Below are positions 35,226 through 44,500 of a stretch of 64,000 nt of DNA, one piece after another. The position numbers were made by a program, and so were the translations under genes. The stretch lies in the NCBI GenBank assembly GCA_944325435.1, contig CALVAC010000005.1:1-64000 (forward strand), written 5' to 3'. Every line of letters begins with the position of its first letter. Positions within the stretch are counted from its first letter, which is position 1. The stretch is from an uncultured Bacteroidales bacterium (GTDB lineage: Bacteria > Bacteroidota > Bacteroidia > Bacteroidales > UBA932). The notes below the pieces were generated by a model, which worked only from the letters and a program-made list of their open reading frames with translations, searched no databases and was not told the DNA's origin.

Positions 35226-37061
35226 TTATAGAGCCTGCATGTCATTGAGCCTTTTGTAGTAGCCGTTCATGGCTATGAGTTCCTCGTGCCTGCCGTGCTC
35301 CACTATCACTCCCTCCTGCATGACATATATCTCGTTGGCGTTCTTGATGGTCGAGAGCCGGTGGGCTATGGCGATGGTGGTGCGGGTGGATGTGAGACGG
35401 TCCAGAGCCTCCTGGACGAGCCTTTCCGATTCGGTGTCGAGGGCTGATGTCGCTTCATCAAGAATCAGTATAGGCGGGTTCTTCAGTATGGCCCTCGCTA
35501 TGCTTATCCTCTGCCTCTGACCTCCTGAAAGACGGCCTCCCCGGTCTCCTATCATAGTGTCGTAGCCCTGCTCCTTCTCCATAATGAAATCGTGTGCGTT
35601 GGCTATCTTCGCCGCCGCCACGACCTGTTCCATTGTGGCGTTTTCAACCCCGAACGCTATGTTGTTGAATATAGTGTCGTTGAAAAGGATAGCTTCCTGG
35701 TTCACGTTCCCGATAAGGCTGCGCAGAGATTTTATTTTCAGGTCTTTGACATTAATGCCATCGATGAGCAGTTCTCCGCTTGTGACATCGTGGTAGCGCG
35801 GTATCAGGTCTACCAGTGTCGATTTGCCGGAGCCCGACTGGCCGACGATGGCTATGGTCTGGCCTTTCGGAACAGTCAGGTCAATGCCGTGGATGACTTC
35901 CTTGCCATTGCCGTAGGAGAAATGCACTCCCTTGAACTCTATCTTCCTGTCGAATGACTTTATCTCTTTCGCATCAGGCTTTTCCTTTATGTTGTTCTCG
36001 GCTTTCATGATCTTGTCGACCCTTTCTACCGATGCCATTCCCTTGGGAATGTTGTATCCTGCCCTTGCAAGTTCCTTCAGGGGGTTGAGCACGCTGTAGA
36101 GGATAATCATGAAGAAGATGAAGGTAGGGGCATCTATGGTGGCGTTGTCATGAAGGATGAGCGTGCCTCCGAACCAGAGGACCACCATTATCATGACTGA
36201 TCCGAGAAATTCGCTCACAGGGTGGGCGAGGGACTGCCGGATGGCAACCTTGGATGTCGTGCGGCGCAGTTCGTTGCTCGTGTTGAGGAACCTCTCCTTC
36301 ATCCTGTCCTCGGCAATGAACGCCTTGATAATCCTCAGCCCTCCGAGAGTCTCCTCGAGCTGGGACATTGTGTCGCTCCATTTGGCCTGTGCCTCGAGGG
36401 ATTCCCTCTTCAGCTGCTTTCCTATCGCACTCATCGCCCATGCCATCAGAGGCACTACAAGGATTGTGAACAGGGTAAGCTCCCAGCTGGTGAACAGGAG
36501 GGTCGCGAAGTAGAATATGATAAGTATCGGATTCTTGATGAGCATATCCAGCGAGCTTGTGATGGAATACTCGATCTCTCCCACATCCCCGCTCATCCTG
36601 GCTATGATGTCGCCTTTCCTTTCCTGGGAGAAGAACCCGAGAGGCAGGCTGAGCAGCTTGTTGTAGACCCTTGTCCTGATGTCCCGCACGATACCTGTCC
36701 TGAGCGGTACCATAATGGCTGAAGCTCCGAAATAGCAGCCTGTCTTCAGTAAGGTCATGACCCCGAAGAACAGTCCTATGAACAGGAGTGTCAGGGATGG
36801 CCCGTACTTGTCGATGACAATAGTGATGTAGTAGTACATGTTGTTCATCAGGACATCCTTGAACGCCATGCCTTCCGTCCCCCACGGTATGAATGCGTAG
36901 ACTGTGGTGTCCATCTTGAACAGTATCTGGAGGATGGGGATAATCAGAGTGAAGGAGAATATGTTGAATATCGCCGAAAGGATGTTGATGCCGATTGCCC
37001 CGCCCAGATATCCTACATATGGCGCTGTGAAACGCTTGAGTATTTGCCAGAATTCTTTCAT
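35226..37061 (-). CDS. MsbA-type ABC exporter (fused permease-ATPase)
   Basis: This inner-membrane half-transporter is 611 residues from the ATG at 37061 (MKEFWQILKRFTAPYVGYLGG). The N-terminal half has six membrane segments. The C-terminal ATPase has Walker A GQSGSGKSTLVDL, signature LSGGQRQRISIARAIL and Walker B ILILDEATSALDTE. This form dimerises to export lipids, lipid A core or drugs; a lipid A role is possible but not shown. A TTG three codons upstream is an alternative start. It heads the run ABC-CBM9-VanZ-amidase-cyuA. A -7 box lies at 37123-37130. Confidence 0.92.
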   Translation of the reverse strand: MKEFWQILKRFTAPYVGYLGGAIGINILSAIFNIFSFTLIIPILQILFKMDTTVYAFIPWGTEGMAFKDVLMNNMYYYITIVIDKYGPSLTLLFIGLFFGVMTLLKTGCYFGASAIMVPLRTGIVRDIRTRVYNKLLSLPLGFFSQERKGDIIARMSGDVGEIEYSITSSLDMLIKNPILIIFYFATLLFTSWELTLFTILVVPLMAWAMSAIGKQLKRESLEAQAKWSDTMSQLEETLGGLRIIKAFIAEDRMKERFLNTSNELRRTTSKVAIRQSLAHPVSEFLGSVMIMVVLWFGGTLILHDNATIDAPTFIFFMIILYSVLNPLKELARAGYNIPKGMASVERVDKIMKAENNIKEKPDAKEIKSFDRKIEFKGVHFSYGNGKEVIHGIDLTVPKGQTIAIVGQSGSGKSTLVDLIPRYHDVTSGELLIDGINVKDLKIKSLRSLIGNVNQEAILFNDTIFNNIAFGVENATMEQVVAAAKIANAHDFIMEKEQGYDTMIGDRGGRLSGGQRQRISIARAILKNPPILILDEATSALDTESERLVQEALDRLTSTRTTIAIAHRLSTIKNANEIYVMQEGVIVEHGRHEELIAMNGYYKRLNDMQAL

Positions 37062-37122
37062 CAGTGTCAAAATTTACCCCGCCGGACAGTGCTTCAGGCC
37101 GGAGAGGAAACGGTTGAACCGT

Positions 37123-37130
37123 CAAAGATA
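37123..37130 (-). promoter_or_regulatory. Candidate -7 box for the ABC exporter operon
   Basis: On the minus strand TATCTTTG fits TAnnTTTG and predicts a leader of about 55 bases. No -33 TTTG is found at the expected distance. The rest of the 255-base gap (37062-37316) holds this box, the promoter and operator of the rightward genes, and no further gene. Confidence 0.5.
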
Positions 37131-37252
37131 ATGCTTTTTCCGGAAAACATCGTCCTGCTTCGGCAAAAGTGGGCAAAAAGTCGGGGATGGCTGCATCCGC
37201 AGGTCCTGCGATTCGTCGTGGATATGGAAACTTGACCGTATTTTCCGAAAAA

Positions 37253-37283
37253 TTTGTTTTATCGGAATTTAATAATAATTTAG
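37253..37283 (+). promoter_or_regulatory. Promoter candidate of the DraG-like/GH10 operon
   Basis: TTTG (37253-37256) is followed after 19 bases by TAATTTAG (37276-37283), one mismatch from TAnnTTTG. The predicted start of transcription, near 37290, falls just before the palindrome at 37298-37314, a good place for repression. Confidence 0.55.
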
Positions 37284-37295
37284 TATTGTAAAGTG

Positions 37296-37314
37296 ATATT
37301 TTATATTATAAAAT
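37296..37314. promoter_or_regulatory. Palindromic operator candidate in front of the DraG-like/GH10 operon
   Basis: ATTTTATA-T-TATAAAAT (37298-37314) is a perfect palindrome ending three bases before the ATG at 37317. The 18-base string at 37296-37313 (ATATTTTATATTATAAAA) differs by one base from 41503-41520, between the IclR gene and the SusC operon. This pairing suggests a shared binding site, most simply for the IclR-family protein. Confidence 0.65.
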
Positions 37315-37316
37315 AA

Positions 37317-38852
37317 ATGATGCGAGTTTTTTGTTTTCTGATTGCTGCGGCTGTCTTGTCTTCGTGTGCACAGAACATTGTACCTGATACCGTTACCATG
37401 TCGAAGGACGAACTTCTTGACAGGATCAAGGGCGGATGGGCAGGGCAGACCATCGGCTGCACATACGGCGGTCCTACCGAATTCAAGTTCAGGGGTACAA
37501 TGATCCAGGACTATGTCCCTGTCAGGTGGAATGAAGGCTGTGTGGAAAACTGTTTTGTCAACGGTCCCGGCCTTTATGATGATGTGTATATGGACCTGAC
37601 ATTCGTGGATGTGTTTGACAGGCTCGGCCTGGATGCTCCGGCGGATTCCTTTGCCGTGGCTTTTGCAAGGGCGGGGTACACCCTTTGGCATGCAAATCAG
37701 GCGGCCAGGTACAATATCCTGCACGGAATCATGCCTCCGGAGTCCGGGCACTGGCTCAATAATCCCCATGCGGATGACCTTGACTATCAAATCGAGGCTG
37801 ATTATGCTGGACTTATGGCTCCCGGGATGCCGAATTCCGCATCAGAGATTTCCGACAGGATAGGACACATAATGAATTATGGGGATGGATGGTATGGAGG
37901 TGTGTTTACGGGAGCGATGTATTCTCTGGCATTTGTCCTCGATGATGTGGAGGATGTGGTTATGTATGCGCTGAAGACCATCCCGGAGCAGAGCCGTTTC
38001 CACGCCTGCATTGCTGATGTGTTGAAGTGGCACAGTCAGTATCCGGATGACTGGAAACAGACTTGGTTCGAGTGCGAGCGCAAATATAGCGAGGACATCG
38101 GCTGTCCAGATGGCGTGCTTGTACCATATAATATAGATGCAGTGATCAACAGTGCATATGTGGTCATCGGGCTTCTCTACGGGGAGGGGGATTTCTTCCG
38201 GACGATGGACATAGCCACAAGGTGCGGCCAGGATTCGGACTGCAACCCGGCCACTGCTGCAGGGGTATTGGGGACAATGATCGGCTACAGCCGGATTCCT
38301 GAGGTGTGGAAGAAGGAACTTTATCCAGTCGAGGATATGTGCTTCGCCTATACGGACATCTCTCTGAACGAAGCATACGGGATGAGCATGTCACAGGCCT
38401 TGGAACTGATAACTCTGAACGGAGGAAGTACGGATGGGGACAATGTGGTGATAAAGTGCCAGACTCCCGTGCCCGTCAGATTTGAGAAGTGTTTCGATGG
38501 GATGTATCCGGTCAGAAGGACAAATGTCAACAGGTTTCTCGGGGATGGGAAGCCGGTGGAATTTTCATTTGACGGGACTGGCTTTGTCCTGCGCGGGAGT
38601 ATCAAGGCGGAGGATAATGATTATTCAGCCCTTGTCGATGTCTATGTGGATGGGAAACTGTGCAGGACCATGGATTATCCGGTCAACTTCAACCGTCGCA
38701 GTCAGGAGGTCTGCTGGCAGTACGGTCTTGCCGCAGACCATCATAATGTCAGGCTCGAGTGGTCAAATCCGATGGAGGGGGTCAGCCTGCATTGCGGAGG
38801 CCTTATAGTATATGATAACGAACCGTACGGAGGTCCGTTCGGGTGCAAATGA
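37317..38852 (+). CDS. ADP-ribosylglycohydrolase (DraG)-fold lipoprotein of a polysaccharide locus
   Basis: This 511-residue predicted lipoprotein has lipobox LSSC (Cys17). The main domain is of the ADP-ribosylglycohydrolase fold: KGGWAGQTIGCTYGG, the metal-binding GLYDDVYMDLTF and GQDSDCNPATAAGVLGTMIG with its Asp pair. A C-terminal beta-rich domain of about 120 residues (GDGKPVEFSFDGTGF onward) may bind sugar. Members found in Bacteroidetes polysaccharide loci are exported and unlikely to act on nitrogenase reductase; a glycoside-type hydrolysis of a plant or host glycan is possible. Its stop overlaps the start of the GH10 gene (ATGA). The start codon pair ATGATG follows the operator directly. 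Confidence 0.82.
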   Translation: MMRVFCFLIAAAVLSSCAQNIVPDTVTMSKDELLDRIKGGWAGQTIGCTYGGPTEFKFRGTMIQDYVPVRWNEGCVENCFVNGPGLYDDVYMDLTFVDVFDRLGLDAPADSFAVAFARAGYTLWHANQAARYNILHGIMPPESGHWLNNPHADDLDYQIEADYAGLMAPGMPNSASEISDRIGHIMNYGDGWYGGVFTGAMYSLAFVLDDVEDVVMYALKTIPEQSRFHACIADVLKWHSQYPDDWKQTWFECERKYSEDIGCPDGVLVPYNIDAVINSAYVVIGLLYGEGDFFRTMDIATRCGQDSDCNPATAAGVLGTMIGYSRIPEVWKKELYPVEDMCFAYTDISLNEAYGMSMSQALELITLNGGSTDGDNVVIKCQTPVPVRFEKCFDGMYPVRRTNVNRFLGDGKPVEFSFDGTGFVLRGSIKAEDNDYSALVDVYVDGKLCRTMDYPVNFNRRSQEVCWQYGLAADHHNVRLEWSNPMEGVSLHCGGLIVYDNEPYGGPFGCK

Positions 38853-40696
38853 TAGATGATATGATTACGAGAAGAATGTTTGTCGTTCTCGCCTTGACGA
38901 TTGCGGCGGGAATCATGATGTCGGCACAGGTGAGGGAACCTTTGCCGGAGAATCTCGGGGACATCCCTTGTACAGTGGTCTTTTCTTCAGATGATTCCGG
39001 AGGGGACTTCCGTTTCAATGACAGCCGCAAGGATGTCAAGAAGTCTGAATGCGAAATGAAGAAGACTCCTGATGGAGTGCCTGTGTACAACATAAAGGTG
39101 TATTCTTCGGGAAGCTCACAGTATTCTGTGGGCCTGTCCTTCAGAAACTCTGCGCCGGTGGAGAAAGGTGATGTGATGCTGGCAAAGGTCACTCTGCGGA
39201 CTTTAGAGGCAAGACAGGAGACGCAGGAGTGTGCCGTGTATTTCTATTTCCAGGAATCCGGCCAGCCGTATACCAAGAGTTTTATGACCCAGCTGTGTAC
39301 AGGGGCTGAATGGAAGACATTCTATGTCCCGTTCGTGGCGCACAGGGATTTTTCCATAGGTGAGGCTGCCATCGAGTTTGCTCTGGGAGCACTTGCACAG
39401 ACGGTGGAACTGACAGGTATAGAAGTGTATGACTATGGGAAGGCACTGTCTGTGGAGGATCTTCCGAAGACGGCTTTCACATACGCCGGAAGGGAGCAGG
39501 ATGCCCGCTGGAGAAAAGATGCTCTGGAGCGGATAGAGAAGATCCGGACCGCTCCGGTGGAGATTGTGGTGACGGATGAGGCCGGGAAGCCTCTGAAAGG
39601 TGCGGAGGTTGTGATTGCCATGCGTAGGTCCGCCTTCGTGTGGGGGACGGCGGTCAACGAGTCTGCTCTCGCTTCCGATGATTCCATATCTATGATATAC
39701 AAGGCCAGGCTGAAGGAATATTTCAATACGGCCGTAATAGAGAATGGCTTCAAGGCTGCAGGATGGGCATGGGACCAGAAAATGAAAATGAATACATTGA
39801 AAGCTTTCTGGTGGCTGGAAGAGAACGGTTTCAGACAGAGGGGGCATAATCTTGTGTGGCCGGGCTGGAAGTTCAATCCGCGGATGACCAGAATGATGGC
39901 GGAAAAAGACCCTGGAGTTTTCAGGAACTATCTTATGGCGCAGTTCTATGAAAGAATGGCTGTCACTGAAGGGAAGGTGATTGCCTGGGATGTGGTCAAT
40001 GAACTTATGCATGAGAAGGATTTCTTCAGATATCTGCCGGAAAACGAATCTGTGGTCGAATGGTTCCGTCTGGCCCATGAACTGGATCCGGATGCCCAGT
40101 TGTTCATTAATGAATACGGTATGTTGAACGGTGCCCAGAGTCCGCAGAACATAAGGGAGTATCTGGCGAAGATAGATACTCTGTGCAGTATGGGTGCACC
40201 AGTCCAGGCGATAGGTATCCAGGGGCATGTAGGAGCCCAACCGCGTAGCCCTCAGCAGGTGCTTTCGGATCTCGACATGTTTATAGATGCCGGTCTGCCT
40301 GTGCAGATTACTGAGTTCGATGTGGATACGGAAGATGAGCAGTTGCAGGCTGACTATACGAGGGATTTCCTCATAGCGGCCTACAGCCATCCTGTCGTAA
40401 CGGGAGTCAATCTGTGGGGCTTCTGGGAAAGGCATCACTGGAAACCGGATGCAGCCATGTTCCGCAAGGACTGGTCAGAGAAGCCGAACGCGGCGGTATG
40501 GAGGGAACTGGTGAAAGGGCAATGGAACACCCGTGAGCAGGGGAAGACGGACCGCTCGGGGACTTTCGTCTCCATAGGCCACCTCGGGGAGTACACTCTC
40601 GTGGTGACATACGGGGGGATGACCGTGGAAAAGGGATTCAACCTTGATAGGGCCGGGGAGAAAGTCAGTGTCCTGGTGAAACTCGCGGAGAAATGA
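38849..40696 (+). CDS. GH10 endo-1,4-beta-xylanase
   Basis: This exported hydrolase cuts internal beta-1,4-xylosidic bonds in xylan. From the ATG at 38849 it has 615 residues; an ATG at 38861 giving MITRRMFVVLALTIAAGIMM is an equally good signal-peptide start. About 200 residues of beta-rich, carbohydrate-binding-like sequence precede the catalytic barrel. GH10 landmarks are GHNLVWPGW, acid/base Glu385 in WDVVNELMH and nucleophile Glu489 in VQITEFDVDTE, with WGFWERHHW near the end. It overlaps the DraG-like gene and abuts, with no gap, the stop of the convergent IclR gene. Confidence 0.93.
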   Translation: MIDDMITRRMFVVLALTIAAGIMMSAQVREPLPENLGDIPCTVVFSSDDSGGDFRFNDSRKDVKKSECEMKKTPDGVPVYNIKVYSSGSSQYSVGLSFRNSAPVEKGDVMLAKVTLRTLEARQETQECAVYFYFQESGQPYTKSFMTQLCTGAEWKTFYVPFVAHRDFSIGEAAIEFALGALAQTVELTGIEVYDYGKALSVEDLPKTAFTYAGREQDARWRKDALERIEKIRTAPVEIVVTDEAGKPLKGAEVVIAMRRSAFVWGTAVNESALASDDSISMIYKARLKEYFNTAVIENGFKAAGWAWDQKMKMNTLKAFWWLEENGFRQRGHNLVWPGWKFNPRMTRMMAEKDPGVFRNYLMAQFYERMAVTEGKVIAWDVVNELMHEKDFFRYLPENESVVEWFRLAHELDPDAQLFINEYGMLNGAQSPQNIREYLAKIDTLCSMGAPVQAIGIQGHVGAQPRSPQQVLSDLDMFIDAGLPVQITEFDVDTEDEQLQADYTRDFLIAAYSHPVVTGVNLWGFWERHHWKPDAAMFRKDWSEKPNAAVWRELVKGQWNTREQGKTDRSGTFVSIGHLGEYTLVVTYGGMTVEKGFNLDRAGEKVSVLVKLAEK

Positions 40697-41434
40697 TCAT
40701 TGTTTCAGGGCTTCGTTTATGTCGGAGGCTGTCTTGAGCAGTTCGGCTTTGATGATATCTTTGTTGTACGGGGTGTACCGCACATCCGGGAGGTAGATTC
40801 CCAGGCTTGCGGTCACCCTGTCCTTTTTGAACACCGGTACAGCAAGGCCGACCACATGGTTCGAGTTGATGGTCACATAGACATCTTCCTTTCTGATTTT
40901 CTCCAGTTCGGAGAGAAGCCCCTCACGTGTGGATGCGGCCTGCCATACGGCATCGGATGGGAGTCCTACCTTTGATATGAATGCATCGAGCTGTTTCTCC
41001 TGGTAATGGGCAAGTATCAGCCTGCCCGTGGTGGCACGGTAGACCGGCATTTCAGGTACTGTCCTGACAGACAGTTCGTGTGAACATTCTGCCTCATAGA
41101 CAAGCACGCGCATGTCGTTGCTGATGATGGAGAGGATGATGTTTTCGTTGAGGGTGTCACGCAAGGCGTTGACGTACGGCTTCATTGCCTGCAGACTCCT
41201 GAGCATGTATTCCTCCGAGTTGACCAGCCTGTATATCCTGTATCCGAGCCTGTATCCGCGATGCCGGTCCTCCTGCTCTATGTAGCCTCTCTGGGCAAGT
41301 GTCTTGATGATATTGGCGCAGGTGCCCCTGTTCAGTCCAAGCGTGTCGGCTATCTCTGACAGCGACCAGATTTTCCTTTTGTCCGAAGCGAGCAGCTCGA
41401 GGATATTGAGTGCTCTGTGTATGACCTGGATCAT
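40697..41434 (-). CDS. IclR-family transcriptional regulator
   Basis: This 245-residue regulator has an N-terminal winged helix-turn-helix (IWSLSEIADTLGLNRGTCANIIKTLAQRGYIEQE) seen in blocks WSLSEIADTLGLNRGTC and IIKTLAQRGYIEQE. A C-terminal IclR effector domain (YRATTGRLILAHYQ and VGLAVPVFKKDRVTASLGIYLP) follows. IclR proteins such as KdgR bind small acids; the neighbouring mannonate dehydratase makes 2-keto-3-deoxygluconate, so that compound is a plausible effector by inference. It is divergent from the SusC operon and convergent with the GH10 gene. Candidate operators lie at 37296-37314 and 41494-41521. Most Bacteroidetes glycan loci use HTCS or ECF-sigma control, and neither type is seen here. 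Confidence 0.92.
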   Translation of the reverse strand: MIQVIHRALNILELLASDKRKIWSLSEIADTLGLNRGTCANIIKTLAQRGYIEQEDRHRGYRLGYRIYRLVNSEEYMLRSLQAMKPYVNALRDTLNENIILSIISNDMRVLVYEAECSHELSVRTVPEMPVYRATTGRLILAHYQEKQLDAFISKVGLPSDAVWQAASTREGLLSELEKIRKEDVYVTINSNHVVGLAVPVFKKDRVTASLGIYLPDVRYTPYNKDIIKAELLKTASDINEALKQ

Positions 41435-41462
41435 GATTATGAAATTTTAGTAAAAATTTTTT

Positions 41463-41470
41463 CAAATATA
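41463..41470 (-). promoter_or_regulatory. Candidate -7 box for the IclR gene
   Basis: On the minus strand TATATTTG fits TAnnTTTG, 29 bases before the ATG. The region is very AT-rich, so chance matches are possible. The operator candidate at 41494-41521 would overlap the upstream part of this promoter, allowing autoregulation. Confidence 0.45.
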
Positions 41471-41493
41471 ATAAATTTCACATATATTTAGAT

Positions 41494-41521
41494 TATAAAA
41501 TTATATTTTATATTGTAAAAC
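41494..41521. promoter_or_regulatory. Overlapping palindromes between IclR gene and SusC operon (operator candidate)
   Basis: TATAAAAT (41494-41501), centre TAT, ATTTTATA (41505-41512) is a perfect dyad. ATTTTATATTGTAAAAC (41505-41521) repeats the palindrome of 37298-37314 with 15 of 17 bases identical. Half-site TATAAAAT thus occurs in several copies. No clear plus-strand promoter box was recognised for the SusC gene. Confidence 0.65.
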
Positions 41522-41581
41522 ACTATAACTAATCACGACACCTGTCATATATGGTAGGTGGATTCGTCAAAACCATTATGT

Positions 41582-44500
41582 ATGAGTAGACTGTTTTTAG
41601 GAAAAAGCGGACCGCGCCGGTTCTTCATTGTCAGTATGCTGGTGTGGATGCTTGTTTCTGTCTGCTGCGGGCAGAATGTTTCTGCAGAGACGGGCCGGCC
41701 GGCAGCCGGTGGCGTTCCCGTAGCGGATTTGCGCAGTGTGAGCCCGGACAAGCCATTGCGGACTGCTACAGGTTCTTCTGCAGAAATTCCTCAGATCCGG
41801 AACAGGAAGATTTCCGGGGTCATTCTCGATTCAGACGGCAATCCCGTGATAGGTGCTGCAGTGGGTTTGCAGGAGGGGGAAAGGCTGATAGGGGCGGTGT
41901 CGGATATCGACGGACGCTTCGAACTGGAGATTCCGGAGGACACGAGGAAGGTCAGCGTGACCTGTCTGGGATTTGCCGACCAGTCGGTCAATATCCTTGA
42001 AGACAAGGATTCGTATTCGATTGTGATGAGAACAGACAGCGAATTCCTTGATGAGGTGGTGATTGTAGCGTTCGGTACCCAGAAGAAGGAGACTGTCACA
42101 GGGGCGATTTCCATGGTGCAGACCAAGGAACTTGTCCAGTCCCCTCAGGCAAATGTCAGCAATATGCTTGTGGGCCGTCTGCCGGGACTTCTTGCGGTGC
42201 AGAGAAGCGGTGAGCCCGGGGAGGATGCTTCCACCCTCCGTATCAGGGGAGTCGGCACATTCGCGACAGGAGAGGGGTCTCAGGAGCCTCTGGTCATGGT
42301 GGATGGTATAGAGACCGACAACTTCAACAACATCGACCCTAACGAGATCGAGTCACTGTCCATCCTCAAGGATGCATCATCGACTGCTGTATATGGAGTG
42401 CGCGGAGCAAACGGAGTGATTCTGATTACAACCAAGAGGGGAAACGAGGGCAAGCCGGTCATCTCGTATTCCGCCAATTTCGCCATCAACCAGTTCACGG
42501 ACATCAGAGAGACGATGAACGCATACGAATACACTACATCTTTCAATGAGGCAAGGCGGTATGACGCATATATAAGCGGCGGATACACCCCGAGGTATAC
42601 CGATGATGCCATCAGAATGTACTGGGCAGGTGCTGACCCGGTCCTGTATCCGGATGTGGACTGGTATGACCTTATGCTGAAGAAGTCGTCTTTCACCACC
42701 CAGCACAATGTGAATGTTTCAGGGGGGGCAAAGCGCGTAAAATACTTTATCTCTGCCGGTTATTATAACCAGCAGGGTCTGTTTGACCAGACCAGCCTGA
42801 TGGAGGGCTATGATGTCCAGTCTGCATACGAGAGATTCAATTTCCGCTCCAACCTGGACTTCGAAGTCACGAAACGCCTGTCTATCAAGCTTAATATCTC
42901 CACGCAGATAGAGACAAGGACAGGCAATGCCGGCAATACGGCCAGCCTGATGGATGCTATCGCCAGGGCAAATCCTGTCGTTTCTCCGGGAATCGTGGAT
43001 GGAAAGATCGTCACTCTCGGGACATCGACGGACAATCCGATGAAACAGTTCTACCAGAACGGTTCCAAGAACGATCACCGCAACCACCTTAACGGGTCTG
43101 TCAATGTCAGATATCATATTCCGGGAGTGGAAGGCCTCTATGCGACCGCTACATTCTCGTATGAAAACTATTACACCAATATCCAGAAATATGTCAAGAA
43201 TCCGCTGATGACCTACAGCGTCTTCCGCAATTCTGACTATGATCTGGTCTTCCAGCCTCAGACTACGGAAAAGCCGTTCAGCTTTTCGCAGTCGTTCGGA
43301 AAGTACCGCAGGACCTATCTTGAGGCAGGTCTTAACTATACGCATACTTTTGGCGATGGGCATAATGTGACTGCGCTGCTTCTCTACAACCAGAGCCGCA
43401 GGGTCGATCCCAACCTTGAGTACAAGGTGCCGAACAGTTACCAGGGTATAGTGGGGCGTATCACATACGACTACAAGAACAGATATCTGCTGGAATTCAA
43501 TGTCGGGTACAACGGTACCGAGAATTTCGCAGAGGGCAAGCGGTTCGGGCTTTTCCCTGCATATTCTGTGGGTTGGGTGTTGACAGAGGAACCGTTTTAT
43601 CCTAAAAACGATATCCTGACATTCTTCAAGGTCAGGGCTTCGTACGGAGAGGTAGGAAATGACCGTATCGGAGGCGCACGTTTCCTTTATCTGCCGACTG
43701 CATACGTGTCTGGAGGACAGTATCATTTCGGTCAGGTGGGGTCATCCTATACGCAATACGCCGTACTTAACGAGGGGCAGATAGGTAATCCTGCCCTGAC
43801 ATGGGAGAGGGCGAAGAAGACAAATGTGGGTGTCGAAATGACTCTTTGGAAGAGCCGTATCAGGGTAGCTGCCGACTGGTTCCTCGAAACCAGGGACAAC
43901 ATCCTTACCGAGCGCAAATCATACGCTACCCTCTATGGCGGTATTCCTGCCGCCGTGAACATGGGACGGATGCGTAACAGCGGATTCGAGATAGACGCGA
44001 CTTTCAGAAATACATCAGGAGCATTTACCTACTGGCTGCGTGGCAACTATACATTCGCCCGCAACATTATCGAGTTCATGGATGAGTCTCCTACCCCTTA
44101 TCCGTACAAATACAAGACGGGACAAAGCCTTGGACAGTATTACGGACTCATTTGCGATGGCATCTACAATACCTGGGAGGAGGTCAATGACCCTAACCGC
44201 CCTGAATCCAGCTGGCAGAATGACAGGCTCCAGCCGGGAGATCTTATCTACAGGGATGTGAACGGGGATGGTGTGATAGATGACAATGACCAGGTGCCTA
44301 TCGGATATTCCAACTTCCCTGAAGTGGTATATGGTATCTCTCTCGGCCTCGAATGGAAAGGTCTCGACTTCTCGATACTGTTCCAGGGAGCGGCCAACGT
44401 GTCCCTCCAGTATTCGAGGTATTACACGAGAGGGTTTGGAGAGGATTTTTCCGCTCCGAGATATCTGCTTGACGAAAGCTGGACATGGGAGAGATATGTG

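Noticed and set aside
34420..35259. 279-codon plus-strand frame opposite the CBM9-like gene
   Set aside because: It is antisense to a recognisable protein, has unusual composition, and no recognisable domain or start context.
39203..40438. 411-codon minus-strand frame opposite the GH10 gene
   Set aside because: It is a by-product of codon composition in the xylanase gene; GH10 catalytic motifs fix the true strand.
41435..41581. Further promoter matches in the AT-rich gap before the SusC gene
   Set aside because: No plus-strand TAnnTTTG box was found; partial matches are expected by chance in such AT-rich DNA.
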